This document shows, piece by piece, positions 24,890 to 35,672 of a stretch of 64,000 nucleotides of DNA. The position numbers and the translations under genes were made by a program. Source of the DNA: Dactylorhiza incarnata (Eukaryota; Streptophyta; Magnoliopsida; Asparagales; Orchidaceae); contig JAWHQI010000005.1 in NCBI GenBank assembly GCA_033032865.1, positions 4,674,001-4,738,000 of the forward strand, given 5' to 3'. The notes under the pieces were generated by a model. That model worked only from the letters and a program-made list of their open reading frames with translations, was not told the DNA's origin and made no database searches. Numbering within the stretch: the stretch's first letter is position 1; every line of letters starts with the position of its first letter.

Positions 24890-27800
24890 CCGACTTAGGT
24901 TTGAAAGTTGGAATATAGGTATGCTAACGGGAAAATCGATGAAAGTAATGGATATAATGATTAAGAGAAGCACAAATATCTTAGGCCTGCAAGAGACTAG
25001 ATAGGTGGATGAGAAAGCTAAATTTATAGATAATTCAGGTTTTAAATAATGGTATACAGGAAAAAATAAAATAAGTAATGAGTAGGTATTATTGTGGATG
25101 CTACTTTGAGGGATGGAGTTGTTAGGTAAGTAGAAAATGTGACATAATCTTAGCTCTTAAATTGGTCATAGAAGAAGAAATTATTAATTTGATCAATGTT
25201 TATGTGTCACAAGTAGGATTAAGTGAAGCTGTTAAAGTGCAATTTTGGGAAGACTTGATGATTTAGTAAGGTAAATCCTACAAAAAGAGAACATTTTCAT
25301 AGAAGGAGACTTAAATTGATATATAGGGAAGGAAAATACAGATTATACAGTCGTTCATGGAGGATTTGGGTATACAGAAAGAAATGAAGAAGGAATAATC
25401 ATTTAAGACTTTGTCATAGCATATGAGCTAATTGCGACAAATACGCTTTTCATGAAGAGTGAAGAATATTTAATTACATTTAAAAGCGGACCAAATAAGT
25501 CATAAAATGATTATTTTATGACTCGCAAAATGGATAAAATGATTTGTAAGGATTGCAAAGTCATATCAGGAGAAAGTTTGACACACAACATAGGTTAGTG
25601 GTGTTGAACATGCAAATTAAATATAATAAATTTAAGACAGACAAAAGTGTTGCTAAAAATTCGGTGGTGGAACTTGAAGATGGAAAAGCAGGTTGCTTTC
25701 AAGACAGCAGTTATGGAACAACTAGTTTATGACTCTTATGTTGATCCTAATGTCTCATGAGAAGTTATGTATTCACATTTAAGGATAAGTGGAAAGAACG
25801 TACTTGGAGAATCAAAAGGTTGTGCGCCACCAAATAAAGAATATTGGTGGTGGAAAGAGGAAGTGCAAGGCAAAGTGAGGGCAAAGAGGGTCAGCTATAA
25901 AACACTTTATGCTTATAGGAATGATGAAAACTTGGCAAAGTATAAAGTCGCCAAGAAAAAAGCTAAACATGCAGTAAGAAAAGCAAGAAGTCAAGTTTTT
26001 GAAGACTTTTATAAGCAACTAGATACCAAAGATGGAGAGCATAAAATATATAAAAAATTTCGAGCTAGAGAGAGGAAGATAAGAGATTTAAGCCAAGTTA
26101 AATGCATAAAGGATGAAACAGATACAGTTTTGATGGATGATGTGGCTATTAAAGAGCAATGGAAAAGATACTTTTATCAACTCTATAATGAAACAAAAGA
26201 CAATGAACTGAACTTGGAAGCGTTAAGTAAATCGGAGGAGTATAGGAATATAACGTTTCATCGTAAAATTCAAACATCAAATGATGCTCTAAACAACAAC
26301 AACACTTAAGCCTTTATCCCACCATAGTGGGGTCGGCTATATGGATCCTTTGTCGTCATTGCGCCCTGTCTTTAATCATAGCCTCATTAATACCTAAGTA
26401 CATAATATCTTTCCTTATAGTTTCATTGCAAGTCTTTTTTGGTCCACCCCTCCTCCGTTTAACATATCTAGTGGTTAAACTCTCACAACGCCTAACAGGT
26501 GCCTCTAATGGTCTCCTATGTACATGTCGAACCATCTTAAACGAATTTCTCGCATCTTTTGTACAATTGGCGTCACTCTTGTCTTATCCCTGATACATTC
26601 ATTCCTAATTTTATCCAGTCTCGTGTGACCACACATCCACCTAAGCATTCTCATCTCCACAACTCCCATTTTTTGCTCATGTACACCATTCACTGCCCAA
26701 CACTCAGAACCGTAAAGCATTACTGGCCTAATTACAGTACGGTAAAACTTGCCTTTAAGTTTTAATGGTACTTTACGATCACATAAGATCCCAGACGCGC
26801 CTCTCTACTTCAACCAACCTGCTTGGATTCTATGTATCACATCTTTATCTACACCTCCATCTTTTTGAATTATCGATCCCAGATATTTAAAGCACTCACT
26901 GCGGGAAATATCTTGGTCACCCAATTTAATGACGGAGTCATCCGACCTTCTTGCACTACTAAATTTAAACTTTATATACTCTGTCTTTGTCCTGCTCAAC
27001 CTAAAACCCTTCTTTTCTAAAGTGTCTCGCCAAGATTCAAGTTTCGCGTTTACACCCTCGCGCGTCTCATCGACCAAAACAATATCATCTGCAAATAAAT
27101 GATGCTCTAAAGAAGATGAAAAATGGAAAGGCGGTTGGGTCAGACGATATGCTCATCGAAGTATGAAAATGTCTAGGGAAAGAAAAAATTTTGTGGCTTA
27201 CATGTTTCTTCAATAAGATATTGAAGTCAAAGAGGATGTCAGACCAATGGAGAGAAAGTATTTTGGTACATTTGTATAAGAACAATGGAGATATACAAAA
27301 TTGTGTTAATTACAGAGGAATTAAATTAACGAGACATACCATGAAACTATGGGAACGAGTAATAGAAAGAAGAGTAAGACGAGAGATTAGCGTCTCGGAG
27401 AATCAATTTGGATTCATGCTAGGGCGGTCGACCATGGAAGTTATGCATCTCTTGAGGAGACTCATTGACAACTACCGAGAAAGAAAACAAGATTTGCATA
27501 TGTTGTTTATCGATCTTGAGAAGGCTTATGATAGGGGTTCCAAGAAAGATCATATGGAAAGTCTTAGAAAAGAAAGGTGTAAATGTATCATACATTGACA
27601 TAATCAAAGATATGTATACAAATTCAGTGACGAGGGTAAACATCTGGAGGATTAACACAAGAATTCTTTATCACTGTTGGCTTACATCAAGGTTCAGCAT
27701 TAAGCCCTTATCTTTTTACCCTTATCTTAGATGAGCTCACTGGACATATCCAACAAGCAATACATTGGTGTTTATTGTTTGCGGATGATATCGTTTTGGT

Positions 27801-28380
27801 CGATGAGACACACGAGGGTGTAAACGCTAAACTTGAATCTTGGTGAGACGCTTTAGAAAAGAAGGGTTTTAAGTTGAGCAAGACAAAGACGGAGTATATG
27901 GAGCTTAAATTTAGCAGTGCAAGAAGGACGGATGACTTCTTTATTAAGTTGGGTGATCAAGATATTTCCCGCAGTGAGTGTTTTAAATATCTTGAATCGA
28001 TAGATCAAAAAGATGGAGATGTTGATAAAGATGTGATACATAGAATCCAAGCAGGTTGGTTGAAGTGGAGAGGCGCGTAAGGGATCTTATGTGATCTTAA
28101 AGTACCATTAAAAATTAAAGGCAAGTTTTATCGTACTGCAATTAGACCAGCAATGCTCTATGGTTCTGAGTGTTAAGCAGTGAATTGTATACATGCGCAA
28201 AAAATGCGAGTTGCGGAGATGAGAATGCTTAGGTGGATGTGTGTACACACGAGACTGGATAAAATTAGGAATGAATGTATCAGGGATAAGACAGGAGTAA
28301 CACCAATTGCAGAGAAGATGCGAGAAGCTCGACAAGATGGTTTGGACACATACAAAGGAAACCATTAGAGGCACCTGTTA
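24890..28380 (+). pseudogene. RTE LINE endonuclease-reverse transcriptase, broken
   Basis: An apurinic-endonuclease-like domain (24890-25620) is peppered with stops. A clean linker frame follows at 25767-26290. RT resumes after the inserted LINE at 27112. A frameshift near 27530 (after EKAYDR) moves the finger/palm blocks to another frame. FADD is at 27780-27791, followed by VDETHEGV and nonsense codons. In intact RTE elements this single protein nicks the target and copies the RNA at the cut; here it is dead. Confidence 0.85.
26294..27096 (-). mobile_element. 5'-truncated RTE LINE inserted in antisense into the RTE LINE
   Basis: A 15 bp duplication AAATGATGCTCTAAA flanks it (26279-26293 and 27097-27111). 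Minus-strand coding starts at the codons of the FADD box (near 27090) and includes ETREGVNAKLESW, KYLGSIIQKDGG and LYGSECWAVNG. It ends with GTT repeats (plus strand CAACAACAACAC at 26294). Same family as its host copy, so this is a LINE inserted into its own kind. Fewer stops than the host copy, hence younger. Confidence 0.92.
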
Positions 28381-28748
28381 GCCGTTGTGAGAGTTTAGTC
28401 ACTAGGCATGTTAAACGGGGGAGGGGTAGACCAATAAAGATTTGGAATGAAACTATAAGGAAAGACATGATGTATTTAGGCATTAGTGAGATTATGACTA
28501 AAGATAGGGCACAATGGCGACAAAGGATCCATATAGCCGACCCCACTATAGTGGGATAAAGGCTTGAGTGTTGTGTTGTTGTAATATATGAAAATCCATA
28601 AGATGAGTATTGGTGCACCGGTTGAGGTGTATAATATATGAAAATCCGATATTTTAAAATAGCTCTGATATATCTCTCTGACTTCCAACATTTAAGAACT
28701 AAATCTGACATGTTACCGATATCTGATATTTAGAACCTTATTCGTGCA

Positions 28749-29336
28749 TCCACACGCATAATCTGGTCGAGCTCTTTGATAGCATTCCTCTTGATTGAAA
28801 CCCGAGGAAAACCAACCCCAATTAGATCTTTTGTTGTTGGTGTGCCCGCCTAGGGCTTGGTGTGACATTGTTGATCTTGGATTCAAATATGGACTGAACG
28901 ACCCTCATTGTCATTGATTTGTATGTGAACAACTAGGCTACGAGCTACCATCGTGTTGCTTATGGATCTATATAGAGATTGAATGACGGCCTTCGCATGG
29001 TCCTGCTCCTTGATTAGCGAGAGGTGCAATAGATTGCTTGAGGGATGCCATCAGAAATGTCATTGAAGTAGGCGTGGACTATATCAAAAGAGGTGGTAGT
29101 AAAGGTGTTTGTTTCTTGAATCTGAAGTTTAATTGAAGCTAGGTCGAAAACTACTCTTTGAAGCATCTCTTTGAGCTCTCCGATCAGATCGACCGGTTGG
29201 CCCATGAAATCTTGTCCAGATATCAAGATGTTATGACCCTTCACAAAGGATTGTAACACCGTTTTGGGGGGATGGATCAACAGAACACGCTTTATCCTTC
29301 TCCTTCTTTCCCTTTGTATGTCCTATCGTAGTCGAC
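28749..29336 (-). pseudogene. Gag N-terminal remnant of the chromovirus
   Basis: Minus strand from ATG near 29336 reads MSTTIGHTKGKKEKDK, then runs on in broken frames. A part at 29280-29014 is rich in helix-forming residues (GELKEMLQRVV, ASIKLQIQET), as in Gag N-terminal coiled regions. It ends at the 11 bp duplication bordering the DNA element and joins the gag piece at 18560-18698. No named domain, so the call is by position. Confidence 0.5.
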
Positions 29337-29454
29337 ATAGTGGAGGCATATGCAGAGAATATGTGAGATAAAAGAAGGGAAAAGAAGATTTGACCTAGAA
29401 AGAGAAATAGGGAGGAGAAGAAACGAGATGAAAGAAGAGAATAATATTTTCATA

Positions 29455-29690
29455 CTGAATTTGTGGGAGCCCCTAGAGATAAGTAAAACCAACAAAAAAA
29501 TGCAAATAGATCCATTGCAAAACTAAAATTGCAAATTAGAACAAAGCTGGCTGACGCCACCAGGATGTCAGTTCAGTCTATTGGGATCACGATAGCAACA
29601 AAGAAAAAAACAATAAATGGTCTGGATAAGTGCCTTGATACAACTCTATCAGACTCCCTTCTAGATAGACTTTCGGGCAAAATATTGAAG
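29455..29690 (-). repeat. Probable 5' LTR remnant of the chromovirus
   Basis: Counterpart of 9080-9330 (about two thirds identical by eye), lying just upstream of the gag start on the minus strand. The ends are unclear. A TGGTATCAAAACATG word on the minus strand at 29829-29843 could be a primer site of this or of another element. Confidence 0.45.
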
Positions 29691-29843
29691 TTCTTGATCT
29701 TGGACGCCCTTCACCTACAATGGTCTCAATCTGTCCATGTTTCTCTTCTTGTTGAACGTGCAGTTGATGAAGACATCCATAATATATTTTTTTCATTGGG
29801 TGACCTGGGAGTGGATCATTAAACCAAACATGTTTTGATACCA

Positions 29844-29871
29844 TATTAGAATGAACCTAAACATTTAACAT
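29844..29871 (-). repeat. LTR-end fragment left of copia-4
   Basis: Together with 34462 onward it forms an uninterrupted LTR-like sequence once copia-4 and one copy of AACAT are removed. It abuts TGGTATCAAAACATG (minus), a primer-site-like word. The LTR belongs to an unidentified element. Confidence 0.45.
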
Positions 29872-30053
29872 TGCAGAAAAAAGCGGAACCTTGTATATAT
29901 TTTCTCAAGTATCAAATACAATGTATGAATACATATATATAGGAGGGAGAAAGAGAGAGGAGTCACTTATACACGGTGTGGGACTAAAGCGAAGAGAGAA
30001 AAACAAGAAACTAAATGGTCCCATAAATGGCCTTTACATGGACTTTTCTAACA
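29872..30053 (-). repeat. Copia-4 3' LTR
   Basis: 182 bp; minus-strand start TGTTAGAAAAGTCC. The polypurine tract (plus CTCCCCCGC at 30054-30062) lies on its internal side. Confidence 0.9.
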
Positions 30054-30069
30054 CTCCCCCGCAAGTTGG

Positions 30070-33000
30070 AGCGTCCAAGTCGTAGGCACACAGCTTGGAC
30101 AGAAACTGATAAAACAGGGTACTTGGTAGGGCCTTGGTGAGAATATCAGCAACTTGGTCAGTACCCGGAACATGCTTTAATTCTAGCTTCTTCATTTAAA
30201 CTTTCTCCTGGATGAAGTGACAGTACACTTCAAAGTGTTTCGTTCTTTCGTGGAAAACCGGGTTATTGGCTATGCGTATAGCGGCTTGACTATCACATAG
30301 TAAGATAACTGGTGAGGGGAGTTTTATTCCTAGATCAGCGAGGAGACTTTCAAGCCATGTGAGCTCAGAGACAACTGATGTCATCGAACGATACTCCGCT
30401 TCAGCTGAAGATCAAGCAACCACAGCTTGTTTCTTACTAGGCCGGGTAACAAGGTGACCACCAAAGTAGGTACAAAATCCACTGGTAGAGCGCTGATCAT
30501 CCAGGGAACCAGCATAATCTGCATCAGAATACGCAACCAAAGTTGGAATAGAAGATGAGATTTTGTATACCAGCCCTTGACCAGGGGCTATTTTTAGATA
30601 TCTTAGGATGCGTTCGACGGCCTGAAGATGAGACATTCGAGGGGAATGCATAAACCGGCTGACAACCCCAACAGCAAAGGATATATCTGGTCTCGTGACC
30701 GTTAGGTAAATCAGTTTTCCAACAAGTCATCGATACTATTCTGAATTTGGAAGAGGAAGATCAGCATCAGAGGTAAATGCACACAGTTTGTAATTGCCAT
30801 CCATAGGAGTGTTGATCGGCTTGCATCCAGAGTAGCCAGCATCCTGAAGAAGATCGAGACAGTACTTCCGTTGAGAGAGGATAAGTCAGGAGCATGCTTG
30901 ATGGCAAAGACCCATTTACACCCAACAGGAGTCTGGTCTGGAGGGAGATAGACCAGGTCCCATGTCTGATTAGCCCAGAGGGCTGTCATTTCTTCTTCCA
31001 TGGCTGCCCGCCAGCCTGGATGTTGGAGAGTCTCCTGCACAGAGTTAGGTATAGAAATAGAGGATAATGAAGTAGCAAAGGTTTGAAGCTTTGGGGAGAG
31101 GCGATGTAAGGATACATAGTTCGCCAAGGGAAGAGCGGTGGAGGCTGGTGCCGGATCAGCAGAGCGCAGAGTGTCAGAGGTCGAAGTCGACTGCATTGGG
31201 GCAACGGAGAGAGGAGGGCGACGGGTGTAGACACGGATAAGAGGTGGCTTGTAGAGAGCAGGAGCCGAGTCAGGGAGGAGTAGTGGTAAAGGCGTGGTAA
31301 CGGGAATGACAGGTTGAGGGAAGGAGAAGAAAGGTTCGTCCTCCCGAAAGGTAACATCAGCAGAAACGGACACTTTACGGGTAGCGGGAGAGTAGCAGAC
31401 GTAGTCTTTCTAAGTACGTGAATAATCAAAAAACATGTGTTTGGCTGCCCGGGGAGCCAACTTGTCCGTGGACGGACCCAGTAGGTGAACGTAGCAGGTA
31501 CAACCTAATATGCAGGGTGTGAGAGAGAATGCCGGAGTGGAGGGGAAAAGGAGGATAAACGGAGTAGCATTCTGGAGGACGGAGGAAGGTAGGCGGTTAA
31601 TGAGATAACAAGTTGTGGACAGCGCAAAGTTCCAATAGGCTTTGGGTACCTGCATGTGAATCATGAGAGCGAGCAACATCGAGCAGATGTCTATTTTTAC
31701 GTTCAGCAATGACGTTTTGTTGGGGGGTAAATGCACACGACGTCTGGTGAATGATCCCAAATTCAGAGCAGAGATTAGCAAACTCATGGATAGTGTATTC
31801 GCGAGCATTATCTGTCCTGAGAGTTTTTATGTTTTCAAAAAACTGCGTGTGAATCTCAAGAACGAAAGCCCGAAATATACGGGGAAGCTCGGAGCGATCA
31901 CGAAGTAAATACAACCATGTTGTACGAGAATAATCATCTATAAAGGTGATAAAATAGCGATAACCGGAGATACTAATAATTTTGTACAGGCCCCAAACAT
32001 CGGGATGAACTAAAACAAAAGGAGCAGAGCTCCGAGTACAATGAGAACGAAAAGAGGAACGATGTTGTTTCCCCAAAATACATGAGTCACACTTAAAAGC
32101 GGGAAGAGAGATATCTGAAAAAGCCTTCTGAAGGACTGGAAGAGGGGGATGCCCAAGACGCTGAAGCCACTCAACGGAGGAGACTGAGGAGAGGATGGTA
32201 GGAGAAACGTCAAGAAGGTAGAACCCGTTTTGCAGTCATCCCTTACCAATGATACTCTGCGTCCGTCGATCCTGCATCAGAAAAGAAGAGGGGTGAATGT
32301 TACTGAGCAATCTAAATTGGCAGTGAGGCGACTGACGAAAAGTAAATTAAACGGGGAGCCCGGGACATTAAGAGCCGAGCGGAGAGGGAGAGAGGAATTG
32401 AGGATATTAGCAAAGCCGGAGACAGGAACGGTGTCGTCATTGGCCACTGTGATACATTTAGGATGCGGAGAATCCAAGTATTGATGTGGCATTAGCGAGG
32501 TGATATGGTGAGTAGCACCTGAGTCCACTATTCAGCGTGGACTAGTGGAGAGACAAGCGATACCTTCATTGGAGATGGAGGCAGCGGAGGCAACAGAGGC
32601 AGGCGGGCGGCTGAGCATGTCATGGAGTTGTTGGAGCTGGATGCGGACTTCTTCAAGATCAGCACAAGTGGCAGAAGGACTGTCGGCAGCAACAGAAGAA
32701 ATCGGGCGAGGAAGACCATGTTTGTGGTAGCAAGTTGTCTCAAGGTGTCCATCCCTACCACAGAAGGAACACTTAGGACGTGGCCGGCCACCGCGACCCG
32801 TTCCCCGAGACACTGACCGTCCTCCACGAGCAGGAGGAGGGAGAGATAGTAATGGCGCAGAAGATTGTTGAAGGAGGGCCAGTGAGGGAGATCCAGTAGT
32901 ATCAGGAGGTGGTGATACCTTTAGCAGCATGGAGCACACGTCGGAGAGTGAGAGAATAGCAGCAGACGAGAGGATCAGAGCTCGAATGCTCTGAAGATGA

Positions 33001-33543
33001 GGCAGAACACGAGCCATCATCATGGCAATACAAACGGCTTCCTTCTGAGCACGTTGGGCAACGAGATCCGTAGTAGCGGGCTGATGTCGGATCCAGGCTT
33101 CAGCCAGTGTCTTAGCCTGAGCAACAAATGAGGTCAAGTCGGCAGCACCACGAGTGTCAAGAGTCTGAAGATCTGTGATGATGTCATATAGGTGATAGAG
33201 ATTGTCCTTGTCGGAGTAGAGAGAATGGAGCTCATCCCACATTGCCTTGGCCGTCTCATGATACATGGTCATGCGATAAGGTTCGCCATCAAGGGAGTTG
33301 AGAAGCCAAGTTTAAACACGGCCATCGTCCCGTAGCCAGTCATCCGTAGGTGCAGAAGGAGGATCCTTAGTGAGATGATGCAGAAGTCCCTTAGATTGTA
33401 GTACCCTTCTGACAGAATACCCATTCAACAAAGTTCTTCTTCCCAGTAAGGGAGATGGTGGTGATCCTCAACTCATCAAGCACTTCAGGAGCAGGAACCA
33501 TGCGGACTGTAAGAGAGGATGCAGGCAGCTCTGAAGATCCCAT
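30070..33543 (-). pseudogene. Copia-4 gag-pol, disrupted and deleted
   Basis: Gag starts at minus-strand ATG 33543 and is frameshifted near 33415. The main gag (33272-32535) carries CSFCGRDGHLETTC. TGG to TGA at 32534-32532 lies just before protease DSGATHH near 32525. Integrase pieces at 32076-31597 and 31808-31410 include TDNAREY and AERKNRHLLDVA, with frameshifts. RT starts with GCKWVFAIKHAPD near 30890, then jumps directly to the block that follows the active site (QR-KYCLDLLQDAGYSGC), so the YVDD core is missing. RNase H (30651-30196) has YSDADYAG and a nonsense codon before SSAEAE. Incapable of reverse transcription. Confidence 0.92.
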
Positions 33544-34273
33544 GGAGTCACAGCGGTTAGAGAGGCGACTAGAGATTGCAGCGAGCAGGGAGACTGCAAC
33601 GAGCAGGGAGAACGCAGCGAGCAGGGAGATCGCAGCGAGCAGGGAGACTGAGACCACAGCGAGTAGGAACCGTGCGAGCAGGGAAACCACTGAGAGGCGC
33701 GAGCAGGGACCGTACGATCAAAGATCGGGCAAGCTGAGAGACGCGAGCTGAGAGACGCGAGTTGAGAGGCGCGAGCTGAGAGATCGTGAGCTGGGAGGTG
33801 CGAGCTGGGCGGCGCGAGCTAAGAGGCACGAATTGAGAGATCGCGCGAGAGGGAAGACCGCGCGAGCTGAGAGACTGCGCGAGCTGAGAGACTGCGCGAG
33901 CTGAGAGATCGTGCGAGAGAGGAGACTGCTGAGATGCGGAAACAGTTGAGCAAAAGAAGACCGTGCGAGTAGGTACCGCGCGAGCAGGGATAGCAGGGAC
34001 CGTGCGAGCAGGGATAGCAGCGAGAAGGACAGAAGAGGCGGAGCCCACTTGTCAGAAGGGAGAAGGGTATAAGAGAGCCGAGGATATTGAGGAGAAGAGG
34101 GGGAGGCGAAGGTCGAAGGAGAGCGGTGGTCTGAAAAGCAGGAGACCGCAGGGAGCTGCGGTTAGCTGGGGCAGGCGACGAGAGGGAGACCGTCCGATTT
34201 GAGAATTCAAGACCGCGGAGAGCAGGCGGTTATGAAAGATTAACCGCAGGTTTGGAACCTGGCTCTGATACCA

Positions 34274-34456
34274 CGTAGAAAAGAGCGGAACCTTGTATAT
34301 ATTTTCTCAAGTATCAAATACAATGTATGAATACATATACATAAGAGGGAGAAAGAGAGAGGAGTCCCTTATAAACGGTGTGGGATTAAAGCGAAGAGAG
34401 AAAAACAAGAAATTAAATGGGCCCATAAATAAGCCTTTACATGGATTTTTCTAACA
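34274..34456 (-). repeat. Copia-4 5' LTR and adjoining primer site
   Basis: 183 bp. The last base before the primer site is G where the family has A. The primer site TGGTATCAGAGCC lies on the minus strand at 34273-34261. Confidence 0.9.
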
Positions 34457-34609
34457 AACATAATACCAATTGATTATAGGTGTTCTCAAACTGAGACTAT
34501 TCTCAATAGTAATTCATAAAAAGTTGATCATGCCAACTCAACACGAACATAATGCATATTCTCTTTATGATTCTCCACCTAAATTCTATAAAACCCTAAA
34601 GTAAAACTA

Positions 34610-34722
34610 TAGCCTCTTGCAAACATGCAGGGTAAGGTTTGCCTACATTTCACCCTTGTGGTAGGACCCTTCCCCGGACCCTCACTGCAAAGGGGATGCT
34701 TTGTGCACAGGGCTGCCATTTT
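34610..34722 (+). mobile_element. Au-like SINE 3' fragment
   Basis: The sequence GCAGGGTAAGGTTTGCCTAC, then GACCCTTCCCCGGACCC, then GCTTTGTGCACAGGGCTGCC matches the 3' half of plant Au SINEs (GGGTAAGGCTGCGTACA, CCCTCCCCAGACCC, GTGCACTGGGC.GCCC). The pol III promoter half is not obvious, so it is 5'-truncated or degraded. Confidence 0.7.
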
Positions 34723-35285
34723 TATTTATTATTCCAACCGAACATAAAGCGATTGATGCTGAACTAGATTTCTTCTTAACTGGGAAACTAATTTCAAAAT
34801 TTATTAGCATATGTCCATTTTCAATTCCTTCAAACCAAACTAGTGGCCATCACAGGGTATCCTTGTATGTACTACACAGTGATAGCACCAGCGGACACTT
34901 GGCATCCCCTAGTAGTACACGTGATACCCTCGTGCGTAGTGTGCGGTGGTGATAACCAAAAATGGATACCCCTTGCAAAACTATTATTTGTTGCACACAT
35001 TACAGAGATATTGTGCGAGTACTAAAATATAATTAATATGAAATGATTTTATTATGAAATGTGAAAAAGTAAATTCCCATTGATAATTTAATATTTCCAC
35101 CTAAGTAAAAAATGTGAATAAAAAATTTATCAAATTATCAGTACAATTAAAACTCATTTTACATGAATAAATAAGAAAAACTCGAAATTTCAAACATCAA
35201 ATAAAAAAGATATAATTATTCAATTTTTTGTATCATAATTATTTACATTTCTTTATTTCACTTTCTACAAATAATAATGTTTATT

Positions 35286-35314
35286 ATATATATATATGTG
35301 TGTGTGTGTGTGTA
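35286..35314. repeat. TA/TG microsatellite
   Basis: A TATATATATA tract runs directly into TGTGTGTGTGTGTGTG. Confidence 0.9.
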
Positions 35315-35393
35315 ATTTAACTTCCCACTTATTTTTGGTGATTCAGTATTCACTAGATACCCACCACCTGCTTGTTATACGACCATGAGCAAC

Positions 35394-35672
35394 TGATATA
35401 GATAAGACCTCCTAGACACGCGTCGCGTTTCCCATTGCTTATGTAGCCCTGAGGGGCATTATCGTAATTTGTAAGTCCCACTCACCTATATAAGGGAGTG
35501 GTGGTGTCTCTTATCATGCATCTTGGAAAACATTGTGAGTGGGCTCTCCTGGGTGAGCAAGGCTCTTAGGGGAACCACCATCAAGAGCTCGGGTCGAGCT
35601 AGTCTCGACATTTGTATCTTTATTTTGATGGTTAATCTTACAATTTTCAACACTTGATAGTGTCGTCTATCA
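35394..35672 (+). repeat. TR-GAG 5' LTR
   Basis: 279 bp. Shares CTCCTAGACA, GCATTATCGTAATTTGTA, CATAAGGGAGTGGT-type words and CTCGACATTTGTATCTTTAT with the 3' copy. A CTATATAAGG TATA-like box lies near 35490. Confidence 0.88.

Larger units (their letters stand above)
24531..28581 (+). mobile_element. Full-length RTE-type LINE, interrupted and decayed
   Basis: After removing the inverted insertion at 26294-27096 plus one duplication, about 3.2 kb remains, the usual RTE length. The 5' end has a leader with two repeats of a TATGGTCCG...GTCTTGGCAAGGACCGCT unit. Endonuclease begins near 24890 (ESWNIGMLTGKS, LGLQETR). RT includes NYRGIKL, QFGFMLGRSTMEV, FIDLEKAYDR and FADDIV. The C-terminal block includes RIQAGWLKWR and EMRMLRWM. 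The 3' end is GGCTTGAGTGTTG followed by TTG repeats, typical of RTE. The duplication AATATATGAAAATC flanks it (24520-24530 in shortened form, and 28582-28596). Confidence 0.88.
18710..28737. mobile_element. AT-rich non-autonomous DNA transposon hosting copia-3 and an RTE LINE
   Basis: The word TTATTCGTGCA flanks the unit at 18699-18709 and 28738-28748, an 11 bp duplication inside chromovirus gag. The ends are imperfect inverted repeats: left TGTTTTAAATATC, right (reverse complement) GGTTCTAAATATC, both followed by a second match around GACATG/AACATGTC. The element's own DNA (18710-19182, 24265-24472, 28647-28737) is AT-rich and non-coding. Mutator- or hAT-like by duplication length and terminal style, but the superfamily is not settled. 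Confidence 0.6.
9080..29830 (-). mobile_element. Degenerate Ty3/gypsy chromovirus, split by nested insertions
   Basis: On the minus strand the pieces occur in gypsy order from high to low coordinates: gag N-part (28749-29336), gag (18560-18698), CCHC (17940-18040), protease (17750-17830), RT (16313-17300), RNase H (10900-11205), integrase (9900-10420), chromodomain (9470-9570). RT before integrase defines Ty3/gypsy, and the chromodomain makes it a chromovirus. Removing copia-2 with one target duplication (about 5.1 kb) and the DNA element at 18710-28737 (about 10 kb) leaves about 5.6 kb, a normal length. Many stops and frameshifts mark it as old. The outer limits are approximate because the LTRs are hard to delimit. 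Confidence 0.8.
29872..34456 (-). mobile_element. Copia-4, minus-strand copia with an RT deletion
   Basis: 4585 bp with the target duplication AACAT at 29867-29871 and 34457-34461. LTRs are 182 bp (29872-30053) and 183 bp (34274-34456). Same family as copia-3 and copia-5. Relative to copia-3 it lacks about 560 bp of RT. It lies inside an LTR remnant at the upstream border of the chromovirus. Confidence 0.93.
34462..35393. other. AT-rich intergenic stretch
   Basis: Begins with the continuation of the LTR-like sequence interrupted by copia-4, then a SINE fragment and a TA/TG microsatellite. No gene is visible. Confidence 0.5.
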
